From UBA1479 sp040221095 (GTDB taxonomy: Bacteria; Pseudomonadota; Alphaproteobacteria; Rhodospirillales; Casp-alpha2), in the NCBI GenBank assembly GCA_040221095.1, contig JAVJVP010000008.1, positions 594,996 through 658,995 on the forward strand: a DNA stretch of 64,000 bases, written 5' to 3'. The position numbers and the translations under genes are program-made. Within the stretch, counting starts at the first letter, position 1. The number at the start of each line of letters is the position of its first letter. Of the stretch, positions 8,938-16,865 are shown piece by piece. Under the pieces are notes generated by a model. That model had not been told where the DNA came from and ran no database searches. It worked only from the letters and a program-made list of their open reading frames with translations.

Positions 8938-9345
8938 CTAGATTCCGCCCAGGCGGGTGTCTTCCTCGGTCGAGCGGTATTTGTACTGCAGGCCCACGGC
9001 CATGCCCTTCAAGGGCACCATGATGCCGAGGGTCAGCAACGTGCCGAGGGGAATCCACAGCAGCAGATGGACCCAGACGGGGGGCTCGTAGACGACCTCC
9101 AGCCCCAGCGCCAGGCCGACGATGATCCCGCCGATGATCAGCAGCACCGGCACCACGGGCCCGTCGCCCGTGTCGTGGCCCTGGAAGCTCATGCCGCAGG
9201 CGCCGCAGGTATCGGCGACCTTGAGGTAGCCCTTGAACAGGCGGCCCTCGCCGCAGCGCGGGCAGCGGCCACGGATGCCGTGCAGTACCGGCGCCGTGCC
9301 GTCGGCGGCGGCGTCAGGGGACGGGGGGCTCGCAAGGTCGTTCAT
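8938..9345 (-). CDS. DUF983 membrane protein
   Basis: A 135-residue protein with an N-terminal zinc-ribbon-like part holding CPRCG and CGACG pairs, followed by two membrane segments (about residues 65-87 and 94-117). DUF983 genes commonly follow the cytochrome oxidase genes in alphaproteobacteria, as here, and are presumed to help oxidase biogenesis or metal handling, though the role is not established. It lies 151 bases beyond ctaE and past a strong terminator, so it probably has its own promoter or depends on read-through. Confidence 0.85.
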   Translation of the reverse strand: MNDLASPPSPDAAADGTAPVLHGIRGRCPRCGEGRLFKGYLKVADTCGACGMSFQGHDTGDGPVVPVLLIIGGIIVGLALGLEVVYEPPVWVHLLLWIPLGTLLTLGIMVPLKGMAVGLQYKYRSTEEDTRLGGI

Positions 9346-9445
9346 GGCAGACTCCTGAAAATTCTACATCCCCCAGACGTGAAATGAAGATAAGGCGGCA
9401 ATGCCCCGATTACCAGCCGCCGGTGGCGGAAAGCGGGCAAAAAGA

Positions 9446-9471
9446 AAACGCTCCCCCGAGGGGGAGCGTTT
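9446..9471 (-). terminator. Rho-independent terminator of the cta operon
   Basis: An 11-bp perfect stem (9446-9456 with 9461-9471) closes a CGAG tetraloop; on the minus strand it is followed by TTTCTTTTTG. It lies 25 bases after the ctaE stop, so it should end the ctaC-ctaD-ctaG-ctaE transcript. Confidence 0.88.
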
Positions 9472-9496
9472 CCGAAACCAAAGGATCGTGGCTGTC

Positions 9497-10309
9497 CTAG
9501 AGAAGCTGGGTCGCGGACCCCTTGCCCCACCAGTAGACGGCGATGAACAGGAACAGCCAGACCACATCGACGAAGTGCCAGTACCAGGCGGCGGCTTCGA
9601 AGCCGATGTGCTTTTCCGCCGTGAAGTGGCCCTTCGACGCCCGGAACAGACAGACCAGCAGGAAGGTCGTCCCGACGATGACGTGGAAGCCGTGGAAGCC
9701 GGTGGCCAGATAGAAGGTCGACGGATAGATGCCGTCCTTCAGGCCGAAGGCCGCGTGGTGATATTCGTAGGCCTGGAAACCCGTGAAGATCATGCCCAGG
9801 ATGACCGTATAGACCAGCCAGCGCGCGCACATCTTGTTGTCGCCGTGGCGGATCGCATGGTGGGCGACCGTCACCGTGGCGCCCGAGGTCAGCAGGATCA
9901 GGGTGTTCAGGAACGGAATGTTCCAGGGATTGAAGGGCATGATGTCCTTGGGCGGCCACGGCACGGTGGCGACATTCGACAGGAACGGCACCGAGGCGTG
10001 GAAAAAGGCCCAGAAGAAGGCGAAGAAGAACATCACTTCCGAGGCGATGAACAGCAGCATGCCGACGCGCAGGCCGTGCGAGACCACGTCCGTGTGGTAC
10101 TTGCGGGTCAGGCTTTCGGCGATCACGTCCTTCCACCATCCGTAGAAGGTGTAGAACATGATGACGAAACCGGCCGCCATCAGGTACCAGGGGCCGCCGT
10201 GCATGAACCAGATGCTGCCGCAGGCCGTCAACAGGGCCGCCACCGATCCCACGACGGGCCACTTCGAGGGCTCCACCATGTGGAAGGGATGATTACCGCC
10301 ACTCGCCAT
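9497..10309 (-). CDS. ctaE: Cytochrome c oxidase subunit III
   Basis: A 270-residue subunit III of an aa3-type oxidase with seven membrane segments and the family signature regions, such as WPPKDIMPFNPWNIP and the C-terminal WHFVDVVWLFLFIAVYWW. It stabilises subunit I in the inner membrane and affects its proton uptake and turnover. It is the last gene of the cta operon, 68 bases after ctaG and just before a strong terminator. Length and motifs are normal. Confidence 0.97.
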   Translation of the reverse strand: MASGGNHPFHMVEPSKWPVVGSVAALLTACGSIWFMHGGPWYLMAAGFVIMFYTFYGWWKDVIAESLTRKYHTDVVSHGLRVGMLLFIASEVMFFFAFFWAFFHASVPFLSNVATVPWPPKDIMPFNPWNIPFLNTLILLTSGATVTVAHHAIRHGDNKMCARWLVYTVILGMIFTGFQAYEYHHAAFGLKDGIYPSTFYLATGFHGFHVIVGTTFLLVCLFRASKGHFTAEKHIGFEAAAWYWHFVDVVWLFLFIAVYWWGKGSATQLL

Positions 10310-10377
10310 TCTTTTTACTCCCTTTGGTCGTTCGTAGGGGGAACCGGAGTTCCCGTAAGCCTGTCAGATGAAACCGG

Positions 10378-10986
10378 TCAACCGCCCGGGCGCGTGTCGC
10401 CTATGGCGACGGCGCTGGTCTTTTGAACGGCGGGGGCGGCATCAGCCGCCCGGTGAAACGTGTAGGACAGCACGATTTCGCGCACGTCCTTGGTGTTGGT
10501 GTCCGTGAAGAACTCCGGATCGACGTAGAACTGCACCGGCATGTCGACCTGCTCGCCGGGCTGCAGGGTCTGTTCGGTAAAGCAGAAACAGTCGATCTTG
10601 GTGAAGTAGATGCCCGCCTTGTACGGCGTCACGTTGAAGCTGGCCGTGCCGGTAACCGGCCTGCTGTCATTATTCTTGGCGGAATAGAAGGCAAGCGCCT
10701 GTTCCCCGGCATGGAGCGTCACCCGGCGTTGTTCCGGGCGGAACTCCCAGTTCAGGTCGCGCGCCACGTTGGCGTCGAAGGCAATGGTCACCGTCTTGCC
10801 CTGCATGGCCGCCGGAACGGCCTTGGTGGCGTCCGACACCTGGGTCGTGCCGCCATAGCCGGTGACCTGACAGAACAGCTGGTACAACGGGACCGACGCA
10901 TAGGACAGGCCGACCATGCCGCCGACAACGGCGAACAGCGCAAGCGCCGTCCGCCGGTTGTTGGAATTGCGGGGTTGCCGTGACAC
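10378..10986 (-). CDS. ctaG: Cytochrome c oxidase assembly protein CtaG/Cox11
   Basis: A 202-residue copper chaperone: one N-terminal membrane anchor (about 13-33) and a periplasmic Ig-like copper-binding domain with the conserved CFCF motif (in KIDCFCFTEQTL) and the FYVDPEF motif. It delivers copper to the CuB site of subunit I. It sits between ctaD and ctaE. Unlike many alphaproteobacterial operons, ctaB is not next to it; a ctaB is at 15888 on the other strand. Confidence 0.96.
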   Translation of the reverse strand: MSRQPRNSNNRRTALALFAVVGGMVGLSYASVPLYQLFCQVTGYGGTTQVSDATKAVPAAMQGKTVTIAFDANVARDLNWEFRPEQRRVTLHAGEQALAFYSAKNNDSRPVTGTASFNVTPYKAGIYFTKIDCFCFTEQTLQPGEQVDMPVQFYVDPEFFTDTNTKDVREIVLSYTFHRAADAAPAVQKTSAVAIGDTRPGG

Positions 10987-11022
10987 GGGCGGGGTCCTCG
11001 TTGCCTGTTCCGGTGCCGGGCC

Positions 11023-12648
11023 TTAGTGGGCCTCGGCCTTGCCGGTCATGTCGGGCACGTCCTCGAAGGTATGGAACGGCGCCGGGCTGTCGACGGTCCA
11101 TTCCAGGGTCGTGGCGCCGACGCCCCAGGGGTTGGCTGCCGCCGGCTTGCCGGCGGACAGCGTGCGCCACACGACGACGAAGAACAGCAGCGTGCCGGCG
11201 ATGGTCACCAGGGCGCCGATCGACGACACCATGTTCCAGCCCGAATAGACGTCGGGATAATCCTGGATACGGCGCGGCATGCCGGCCATGCCCAGGAAGT
11301 GCTGCGGGAAGAACAGAATGTTGACGCCGATGAAGGTCACCCAGAAGTGCAGGCGGCCCAGGCCTTCCGGATACTGGCGGCCGGACATCTTGCCGATCCA
11401 GTAGTACCAGCCGGCGAAGATGGCGAACACGGCGCCGAGCGACAGCACGTAATGGAAGTGGGCGACCACATAATAGGTGTCGTGGAAGGCCAGATCGACG
11501 CCCGAGTTGGCCAGGACCACGCCGGTCACGCCGCCGACCACGAACAGGAAGATGAAGCCGATGGCCCACAGCATGGGCGTGTCGAAGCGGATCGACCCGC
11601 CCCACATGGTCGCGATCCACGAGAAGATCTTAACCCCCGTGGGCACGGCGATGACCATCGTGGCGGCCACGAAATAGGCCCGCGTTTCCACGTTCAGGCC
11701 GACCGTATACATGTGGTGGGCCCATACGACGAAGCCGATGAAGCCGATCGAGACCATGGCGTAGGCCATGCCGAGATAGCCGAACACCGGCTTCTTGGAG
11801 AAGGTCGAGACGATCTGCGAGACGATGCCGAAGGCCGGCACGATCATGATGTAGACCTCGGGGTGGCCGAAGAACCAGAACAGGTGCTGCCACAGGATCG
11901 GATCGCCGCCGCCGGACGGCACGAAGAAGGTGGTGCCGAAGTTACGGTCGGTCAGCAGCATGGTCAGGCAGCCCGCCAGAACCGGCAGGGCCAGCAGCAG
12001 CAGGAAGGCCGTGATCAGGATCGACCACACGAACAGCGGCATGCGGTGAATGGTCATGCCGGGGGCGCGCATGTTGAGGATCGTGACGATGAAGTTGATG
12101 GCGCCCAGGATCGACGAGGCCCCCGCCACGTGCAGCGACAGGATCGCGAAGTCGACGGCCATGGTCGGATGGAAATCGATGCTGGAAAGCGGCGGGTAGA
12201 CGGTCCAGCCCGTGCCGGCGCCGCCGCCGATGATGCCCGAGAAGATCAGCAGCACCGTGGAGGCGACCAACAGCCAGAACGAAATGTTGTTCATGCGCGG
12301 GAACGCCATGTCGGGGGCGCCGATCATCATCGGCACGAACCAGTTGCCGAATCCGCCGATCAGCGCCGGCATGACCACGAAGAACACCATGAGGAAGCCG
12401 TGCGCCGTGACCAGAACGTTATAGAAGTGCGCGTCGGTGATGTATTGGATGCCCGGTTCGGCCAGTTCCAGGCGGATCAGCCAGGACGCCGCTCCGCCCA
12501 GGATGGCGGCGAAAATCGCGACCACCATGTACATGGTCCCGATGTCCTTGTGGTTGGTGGAGTAAAGCCACCGCCCAATGCCCTTAGGAGCGTGGTTGTG
12601 ATCGTCGTGCCCGCCGTGTCCGTCGTGGGCGCTCACTTCACTGGCCAT
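11023..12648 (-). CDS. ctaD: Cytochrome c oxidase subunit I (aa3-type)
   Basis: A 541-residue catalytic subunit I. All metal ligands are visible: heme a histidine in VTAHGFLMVFF, the CuB histidine and cross-linked tyrosine in FGHPEVY, the CuB pair in VWAHHMY, and the heme ligands in VAHFHYVLS. The glutamate of GHPEVY marks the A1-type D-channel enzyme. It reduces O2 to water and pumps protons. It lies 81 bases after ctaC, 36 bases before ctaG. It contrasts with the subunit I-like protein at 14425, which lacks the histidine pair. Confidence 0.98.
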   Translation of the reverse strand: MASEVSAHDGHGGHDDHNHAPKGIGRWLYSTNHKDIGTMYMVVAIFAAILGGAASWLIRLELAEPGIQYITDAHFYNVLVTAHGFLMVFFVVMPALIGGFGNWFVPMMIGAPDMAFPRMNNISFWLLVASTVLLIFSGIIGGGAGTGWTVYPPLSSIDFHPTMAVDFAILSLHVAGASSILGAINFIVTILNMRAPGMTIHRMPLFVWSILITAFLLLLALPVLAGCLTMLLTDRNFGTTFFVPSGGGDPILWQHLFWFFGHPEVYIMIVPAFGIVSQIVSTFSKKPVFGYLGMAYAMVSIGFIGFVVWAHHMYTVGLNVETRAYFVAATMVIAVPTGVKIFSWIATMWGGSIRFDTPMLWAIGFIFLFVVGGVTGVVLANSGVDLAFHDTYYVVAHFHYVLSLGAVFAIFAGWYYWIGKMSGRQYPEGLGRLHFWVTFIGVNILFFPQHFLGMAGMPRRIQDYPDVYSGWNMVSSIGALVTIAGTLLFFVVVWRTLSAGKPAAANPWGVGATTLEWTVDSPAPFHTFEDVPDMTGKAEAH

Positions 12649-12729
12649 GGGTCAACCTCTTCTCGTTCCGTTGTATTGCGGCCGCCGCGGCGTGCCGTGA
12701 ATTGCTGAAATGCCGAACAAACCGCCCGG

Positions 12730-13590
12730 TCAGTCTTTGACCTGGGCGACCTTAACCCGGGCCTCGCCGGCCGCCGGGGCCGGCATGGAGTCGGCGAATT
12801 TCGCCTTCGCCGTCGCCACCCAGGCCGCAAATTCTTCCTTCGAGACCGCCTTGACGTGGATCGGCATGTAGGCATGGCCGACGCCGCAGAGTTCGGAGCA
12901 TTGGCCGTAATAGTCGCCCGGCTTGGTGATCCGCACCCAGTTTTCGTTGGTCCGGCCGGGCACGGCGTCCAGCTTCAGGCCGAAGGCCGGCATGGCCCAG
13001 TTGTGGATCACGTCGTCAGCGGTCTGCAGCACGCGGATGTTCGTGTCGACCGGCAGGACCACCGTGTTGTCCACGGTCAGCAGGCGCGGCTGGCCGGGCT
13101 TCAGGTCTTCGGTCTGGACCATCTGGCTGTCGAAGCCGAAATCGCCCTGGTCCGGATATTTATAGGACCAGTACCACTGCCGCCCCGTGACCTTCAGGGT
13201 CATGTCCGGGTTTTCATACTTGTCCTGGAAGAACAGCAGCTTGAACGACGGCACCGCGATCACCACCAGAATGATGATCGGCACCACGGTCCACACCACC
13301 TCAATGAAGGTGTTGTGAGTCGTCTTCGACGGGACCGGGTTGGCCTTTTCGTTGAACTTGACGATCACGTAGAGCAGCAGGAACATCACGAACAGCGTGA
13401 TGATCGTGATGATCCAGAACAGCAAGTTATGGAAATCTTCGATCTGCTCCATGACCGGGGACGCGGCTTCCTGGAAGTTCATCTGCCAGGGCGTCGCGAT
13501 GCCGTCCGCCAGGGCGCTGCCGCCGAAGGAAAGAAGGAAAAGTGCGGCACCTGTGATCAGGGCGTGCAATCTCAAGGTCATGGTCCTCAT
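12730..13590 (-). CDS. ctaC: Cytochrome c oxidase subunit II
   Basis: A 286-residue subunit II with a signal peptide, two membrane helices (about 50-75 and 92-115) and a cupredoxin domain. The CuA site is intact: an upstream histidine in HNWAMPAFG and GQCSELCGVGHAYMP with both cysteines, histidine and methionine. It takes electrons from cytochrome c. It has no fused cytochrome c domain. First gene of the operon; ATG at 13590 or three codons later at 13581, where GAGG lies close upstream, are both possible. The upstream gap is shared with the divergent unit at 13894. Confidence 0.97.
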   Translation of the reverse strand: MRTMTLRLHALITGAALFLLSFGGSALADGIATPWQMNFQEAASPVMEQIEDFHNLLFWIITIITLFVMFLLLYVIVKFNEKANPVPSKTTHNTFIEVVWTVVPIIILVVIAVPSFKLLFFQDKYENPDMTLKVTGRQWYWSYKYPDQGDFGFDSQMVQTEDLKPGQPRLLTVDNTVVLPVDTNIRVLQTADDVIHNWAMPAFGLKLDAVPGRTNENWVRITKPGDYYGQCSELCGVGHAYMPIHVKAVSKEEFAAWVATAKAKFADSMPAPAAGEARVKVAQVKD

Positions 13591-13695
13591 CCGAAATTAC
13601 CGGGCATTGGGATTTACACTCAAAAGACGTTAATCCGTTAGGCCCTTGTTTCTTAACCCATTCTGCCTACGCCCGGCCGCGCGCGATGGCGCCTC

Positions 13696-13739
13696 GCCGC
13701 CGGGGAGACGAGAGGTCTTAGCTACCATCCCCCGGCGGC
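13696..13739. repeat. 10-bp inverted repeat in the divergent cta intergenic region
   Basis: GCCGCCGGGG (13696-13705) pairs perfectly with CCCCGGCGGC (13730-13739); AGAC/GTCT (13706-13709, 13715-13718) extends the left arm inside. It lies in the 303-base gap (13591-13893) between ctaC and the 29-residue peptide gene. In RNA of either strand it could fold in the leader. A T6 run (13752-13757) follows 12 bases later on the plus strand. I found no clear -35/-10 pair in this gap. Confidence 0.5.
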
Positions 13740-13893
13740 ATTGCAAAGGCTTTTTTACCCTGGACAAACGGCCTAATAGCCTTGATTTTCCGCGCTCAAG
13801 GTCCAATCTGGGGCGGGCGGCCCCTTGCCCCCGGCGACACGGCGACGCTCCGCCCCGACAGGCCTGCGGCGCGAATTAAGTAAGGAATGCAAG

Positions 13894-13983
13894 ATGATGA
13901 AGAACTGGCAGTTGGGCGCCATCCTGGCCGCCGTGGCGGTGACGATGTACCTGCTTTTCTGGCTCAACATGACGACCCGCTAG
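13894..13983 (+). CDS. 29-residue membrane peptide at the head of an oxidase-related operon
   Basis: ATG at 13894 (or 13897) is preceded by TAAGGAATGCAAG, a good ribosome-binding site, and TAG ends it at 13981-13983. The peptide starts MMKNWQLGAI, has one hydrophobic helix of about 19 residues, and ends NMTTR, giving an N-in/C-out or reverse single-span form. It lies 13 bases before the DUF420 gene and reads as the first gene of that operon. Small single-span subunits are common in heme-copper oxidases, so a subunit or assembly role is plausible. I do not recognise a family. Confidence 0.7.
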   Translation: MMKNWQLGAILAAVAVTMYLLFWLNMTTR

Positions 13984-13996
13984 ACCGCCCGCCGTC

Positions 13997-14428
13997 ATGA
14001 CCGTTCAAGAGCTGCCCCACCTGATCGCCGGCTTCAACGCGCTGTCCGTGGTGTTCATGACCATCGGCTACGTGTTCATCCGGCAGGGTGCGAAGGACAG
14101 GCACCGCGCCATGATGCTCTGCGCCGCCGCCGCCTCGGTCGCATTTCTCGTGGTCTATGTGATCTACAAGTTTAATTCCGGCTTCGCCAAGTTCGGCGGC
14201 GAAGGCATGATCCGGCCGGTCTATTTCACCATCCTGATCGTCCACGTGATCGGCGCCATCGCCATCACGCCGCTGGTTCCCATGACCTTCTGGCGGGCCC
14301 TGACCGGCCAATTTGAACGCCACAGGGCCCTGGCCCGCTGGGTCTGGCCGCTGTGGATGTACGTCGGGATTTCCGGCGTCGTTGTCTATGTCATGGCCAT
14401 TCACCTTTATCCTTATGCGGGACAATGA
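13997..14428 (+). CDS. DUF420 (CtaM-like) membrane protein
   Basis: A 143-residue protein with four membrane segments and the DUF420 hallmarks: the first motif region around FIRQGAKDRHRAMML and the second around HRALARWVWPLWMYVGISG. The conserved histidines in these regions, and one in the third helix (LIVHVIGA), are candidate heme ligands. In Staphylococcus the DUF420 protein CtaM is needed for making active aa3 oxidase. The gene overlaps the next start by four bases (ATGA), so the two are translationally coupled. No strong ribosome-binding site is visible at its own ATG. Confidence 0.85.
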   Translation: MTVQELPHLIAGFNALSVVFMTIGYVFIRQGAKDRHRAMMLCAAAASVAFLVVYVIYKFNSGFAKFGGEGMIRPVYFTILIVHVIGAIAITPLVPMTFWRALTGQFERHRALARWVWPLWMYVGISGVVVYVMAIHLYPYAGQ

Positions 14429-15843
14429 CGGACACCATGGAAACCCCTGACGGCACCCTGGGCGCCGCCGTCGACAGCGAAGACGCGCGCTGGGAAATCC
14501 GCGCCTGGCTGCTGCTGGGCCTGGCGGCGCTGGCCATCGCCGGCGTGTTCGCCCTGATGCTGGCGGTGTCCCGCGTGCCCGGGGCGGAGGGGTTGATCCC
14601 CTGGCCGCTTCATTTCTTCGAAAAAGGCCTGGTCATCCACGTCGTCTATTCCTTCGTCGTCTGGTTCCTGTGCCTGCTCGGCGCGCTTGTCGCGGCGACC
14701 ACCTATCACCTGGACGGCGGCCGGTCGCGCGGCCGCTCCACGGGGCGTTCGGCCGTGTGGATGGTGGCCGCCGGGGAAATCCTGCTGATGATCCCGGCCC
14801 TGAAGCACGACACCCAGCCGTCCCTCAACAACTACGTGCCGACGGTGATCGACCCGCTGTACTACCTGGGCCTGGTGTTCATCTTCATGGGCGTGTTGTT
14901 CGTCGTCCTGCGGCTGTTGGCTGCCTTCCTGCGCCGCGTCAATCAGCCGGGCCCGGGCGGCCTGGGCATCCTGATGACCACCGTGATCTACATCGCCGCC
15001 TTCGCCTGCTTCGCCGTGACCTTTCAGGCGGCCTCGGGCGAACCGGCGACGGTGGAATTGAACGAACGCCTGTTCTGGGGCGGCGGGCACATCCTGCAAT
15101 TCGTCAACACGGGCCTGATGCTGTGCGCCTGGTGGGCGCTGGCGGGCGCCGCCGGCCGGCCGCTTTCGGGCGGACTGTTCTTTTGGGCCCTGGCCGCCCT
15201 CGCCGTCTGCGCCCTGATCGGCCCGGCCCTCTATTGGATCTATCCCGCGTTCAGCGCCGAACAGACCCAGGCCTTCACCGACCTGCAATACCTGCTGGGC
15301 CCGGCCCCCGTGGTCCTGGCCGCCGCATTCCTGTTTTCCGGCGGCGGCACGCCGCCCGCCGACGACCGCGCCCGCCTGGCGCGGCAGGTCCTCTACCTGT
15401 CCATGGCCGTGTTCTTCCTGGGCGGGCTGCTCGGCCTGTTCGTCGACGGCGGCGATACCCGCACCCCCGCCCATTATCACGGCGTCATCGGCGGCGTGAA
15501 CCTGGCCCTCATGGGGTTGGTGTTCTGCGCCCTGCTGCCGTCCCTGGACCGCGCACCCAGGCTGGGCCGCGCCGTATTCGCCCTGTTCTGGCTTTACGGC
15601 CTGGGCCAGGCGCTGCATTCGGCGGGCCTGTTCCTGGCCGGCGGATACGGCGCCCCGCGCAAGGTGGCGGGCGACATCGCCGGGCTGGAAGCGCTCGGCG
15701 CCAAGGTCGGCCTGTACGGCATGGGCGTGGGGGCGGTGATCGCCGTGGCCGGCGGCGTCATGTTCATCTGGATCGCCGGGCGGGCGCTTTTGCGCCGACC
15801 TGGACCAACGGACACTGGCCCTCGGCGCGAACTTAAAATATAA
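14425..15843 (+). CDS. Divergent heme-copper oxidase subunit I-like membrane protein
   Basis: A 472-residue protein with about 12 membrane helices. By eye it keeps several subunit I ligand positions: His72 in GLVIHVVYSFVVWF (low-spin heme), His222 in LFWGGGHILQF (counterpart of FGHPEVY), and His350/His352 in PAHYHGVIGG (counterpart of AHFHYVL). The CuB histidine pair is absent; the matching stretch reads near LIGPALYWIYP, and the cross-link tyrosine after His222 is also missing. GGYGAPRK matches the GMPRR loop. It could be a noncanonical oxidase or NO-reductase relative, or a heme-binding assembly factor. Start overlaps the DUF420 stop; ctaB follows after 44 bases. Confidence 0.7.
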   Translation: MTDTMETPDGTLGAAVDSEDARWEIRAWLLLGLAALAIAGVFALMLAVSRVPGAEGLIPWPLHFFEKGLVIHVVYSFVVWFLCLLGALVAATTYHLDGGRSRGRSTGRSAVWMVAAGEILLMIPALKHDTQPSLNNYVPTVIDPLYYLGLVFIFMGVLFVVLRLLAAFLRRVNQPGPGGLGILMTTVIYIAAFACFAVTFQAASGEPATVELNERLFWGGGHILQFVNTGLMLCAWWALAGAAGRPLSGGLFFWALAALAVCALIGPALYWIYPAFSAEQTQAFTDLQYLLGPAPVVLAAAFLFSGGGTPPADDRARLARQVLYLSMAVFFLGGLLGLFVDGGDTRTPAHYHGVIGGVNLALMGLVFCALLPSLDRAPRLGRAVFALFWLYGLGQALHSAGLFLAGGYGAPRKVAGDIAGLEALGAKVGLYGMGVGAVIAVAGGVMFIWIAGRALLRRPGPTDTGPRRELKI

Positions 15844-15887
15844 AGCGCCCAGGCAAACGCATACCGAACATCGTCAAGAGGCCCCCC

Positions 15888-16850
15888 GTGAGCGACACCG
15901 TCGCCCCACATATCGACGCACCGGCTGCCGCCGACCCCCGCCCGGAACCCCAGTTCCGCCTGGCCGACTATGCCCTTTTGCTGAAACCCCGGGTGATGTC
16001 CCTGGTGGTGTTCACGGCCATGGTCGGCCTGGTCATGGCGCCGGGCGCCATCGGCACGCTTGAGGCTTTCGTCGCGATCCTGTGCATTTCCATCGGCGCC
16101 GGGGCCTCGGGCGCCATCAACATGTGGTACGACCGCGACATCGACCTGCACATGCAGCGCACCATGAACCGGCCGATCCCGGCGGGCCGCATGGACCCCG
16201 GCAACGCCCTGGTGTTCGGCACGGTGCTGGCGATCGCCTCGGTCATCGCCATGGGCGTCTGGGTCAACCTGATTTCCGCCGGGCTGCTGGCCTTCACGAT
16301 TTTGTATTACGTGTTCATCTACACGGTCTGGCTGAAGCGCCGCACGCCGCAGAACATCGTCATCGGCGGCGCCTCGGGCGCTTTGCCGCCGGTGATCGGC
16401 TGGGCCGCCGTGACCGGCAACGCCGGGTTCCTGGCCGATCCCTGGGGCGCCATCGCCCTGTTCATGATCATCTTCCTGTGGACGCCGCCCCATACCTGGG
16501 CGCTGGCCCTGTTCCGCCGCCAGGATTACCAGACCGTGGGCGTGCCCATGCTGCCCGTGGTGGTCGGCGAACACCGCACCAAGATCCAGATGGCCGTCTA
16601 TACGGCCCTGCTGATCCCGGCGACCTTCGCGCCCATGCTGCTCGGCCTGTCGGGCTGGCTGTACACCGTCGCCGTCGCCGGCCTCAACGTCGGGCTGGTC
16701 GTGCACATGGCGCGGGTGTGGCGGGCGGAAAACGTCGCCGACGCCAAGCAGGGCCCCTGCCGGCCCATGTTTTTCTACACGATCCTTTACCTGTTCGGGA
16801 TTTTCCTGGCCCTTCTGGCCGACCGCACCCTGTTCGTCGCGGTCTTTTGA
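15888..16850 (+). CDS. ctaB: Protoheme IX farnesyltransferase (heme O synthase)
   Basis: A 320-residue UbiA-family prenyltransferase with about nine membrane segments. The aspartate-rich motif NMWYDRDIDLHMQRTMNRP and the second loop FLWTPPHTWALALF are intact. It adds a farnesyl group to heme B to make heme O, the precursor of heme A for the aa3 oxidase at 9497-13590. The start is GTG at 15888 after AAGAGG. In many relatives ctaB lies between ctaD and ctaG; here it sits on the opposite strand behind the DUF420/oxidase-like pair, and M32 peptidase follows after 15 bases. Confidence 0.97.
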   Translation: MSDTVAPHIDAPAAADPRPEPQFRLADYALLLKPRVMSLVVFTAMVGLVMAPGAIGTLEAFVAILCISIGAGASGAINMWYDRDIDLHMQRTMNRPIPAGRMDPGNALVFGTVLAIASVIAMGVWVNLISAGLLAFTILYYVFIYTVWLKRRTPQNIVIGGASGALPPVIGWAAVTGNAGFLADPWGAIALFMIIFLWTPPHTWALALFRRQDYQTVGVPMLPVVVGEHRTKIQMAVYTALLIPATFAPMLLGLSGWLYTVAVAGLNVGLVVHMARVWRAENVADAKQGPCRPMFFYTILYLFGIFLALLADRTLFVAVF

Positions 16851-16865
16851 CCCCATATAGGCGAC

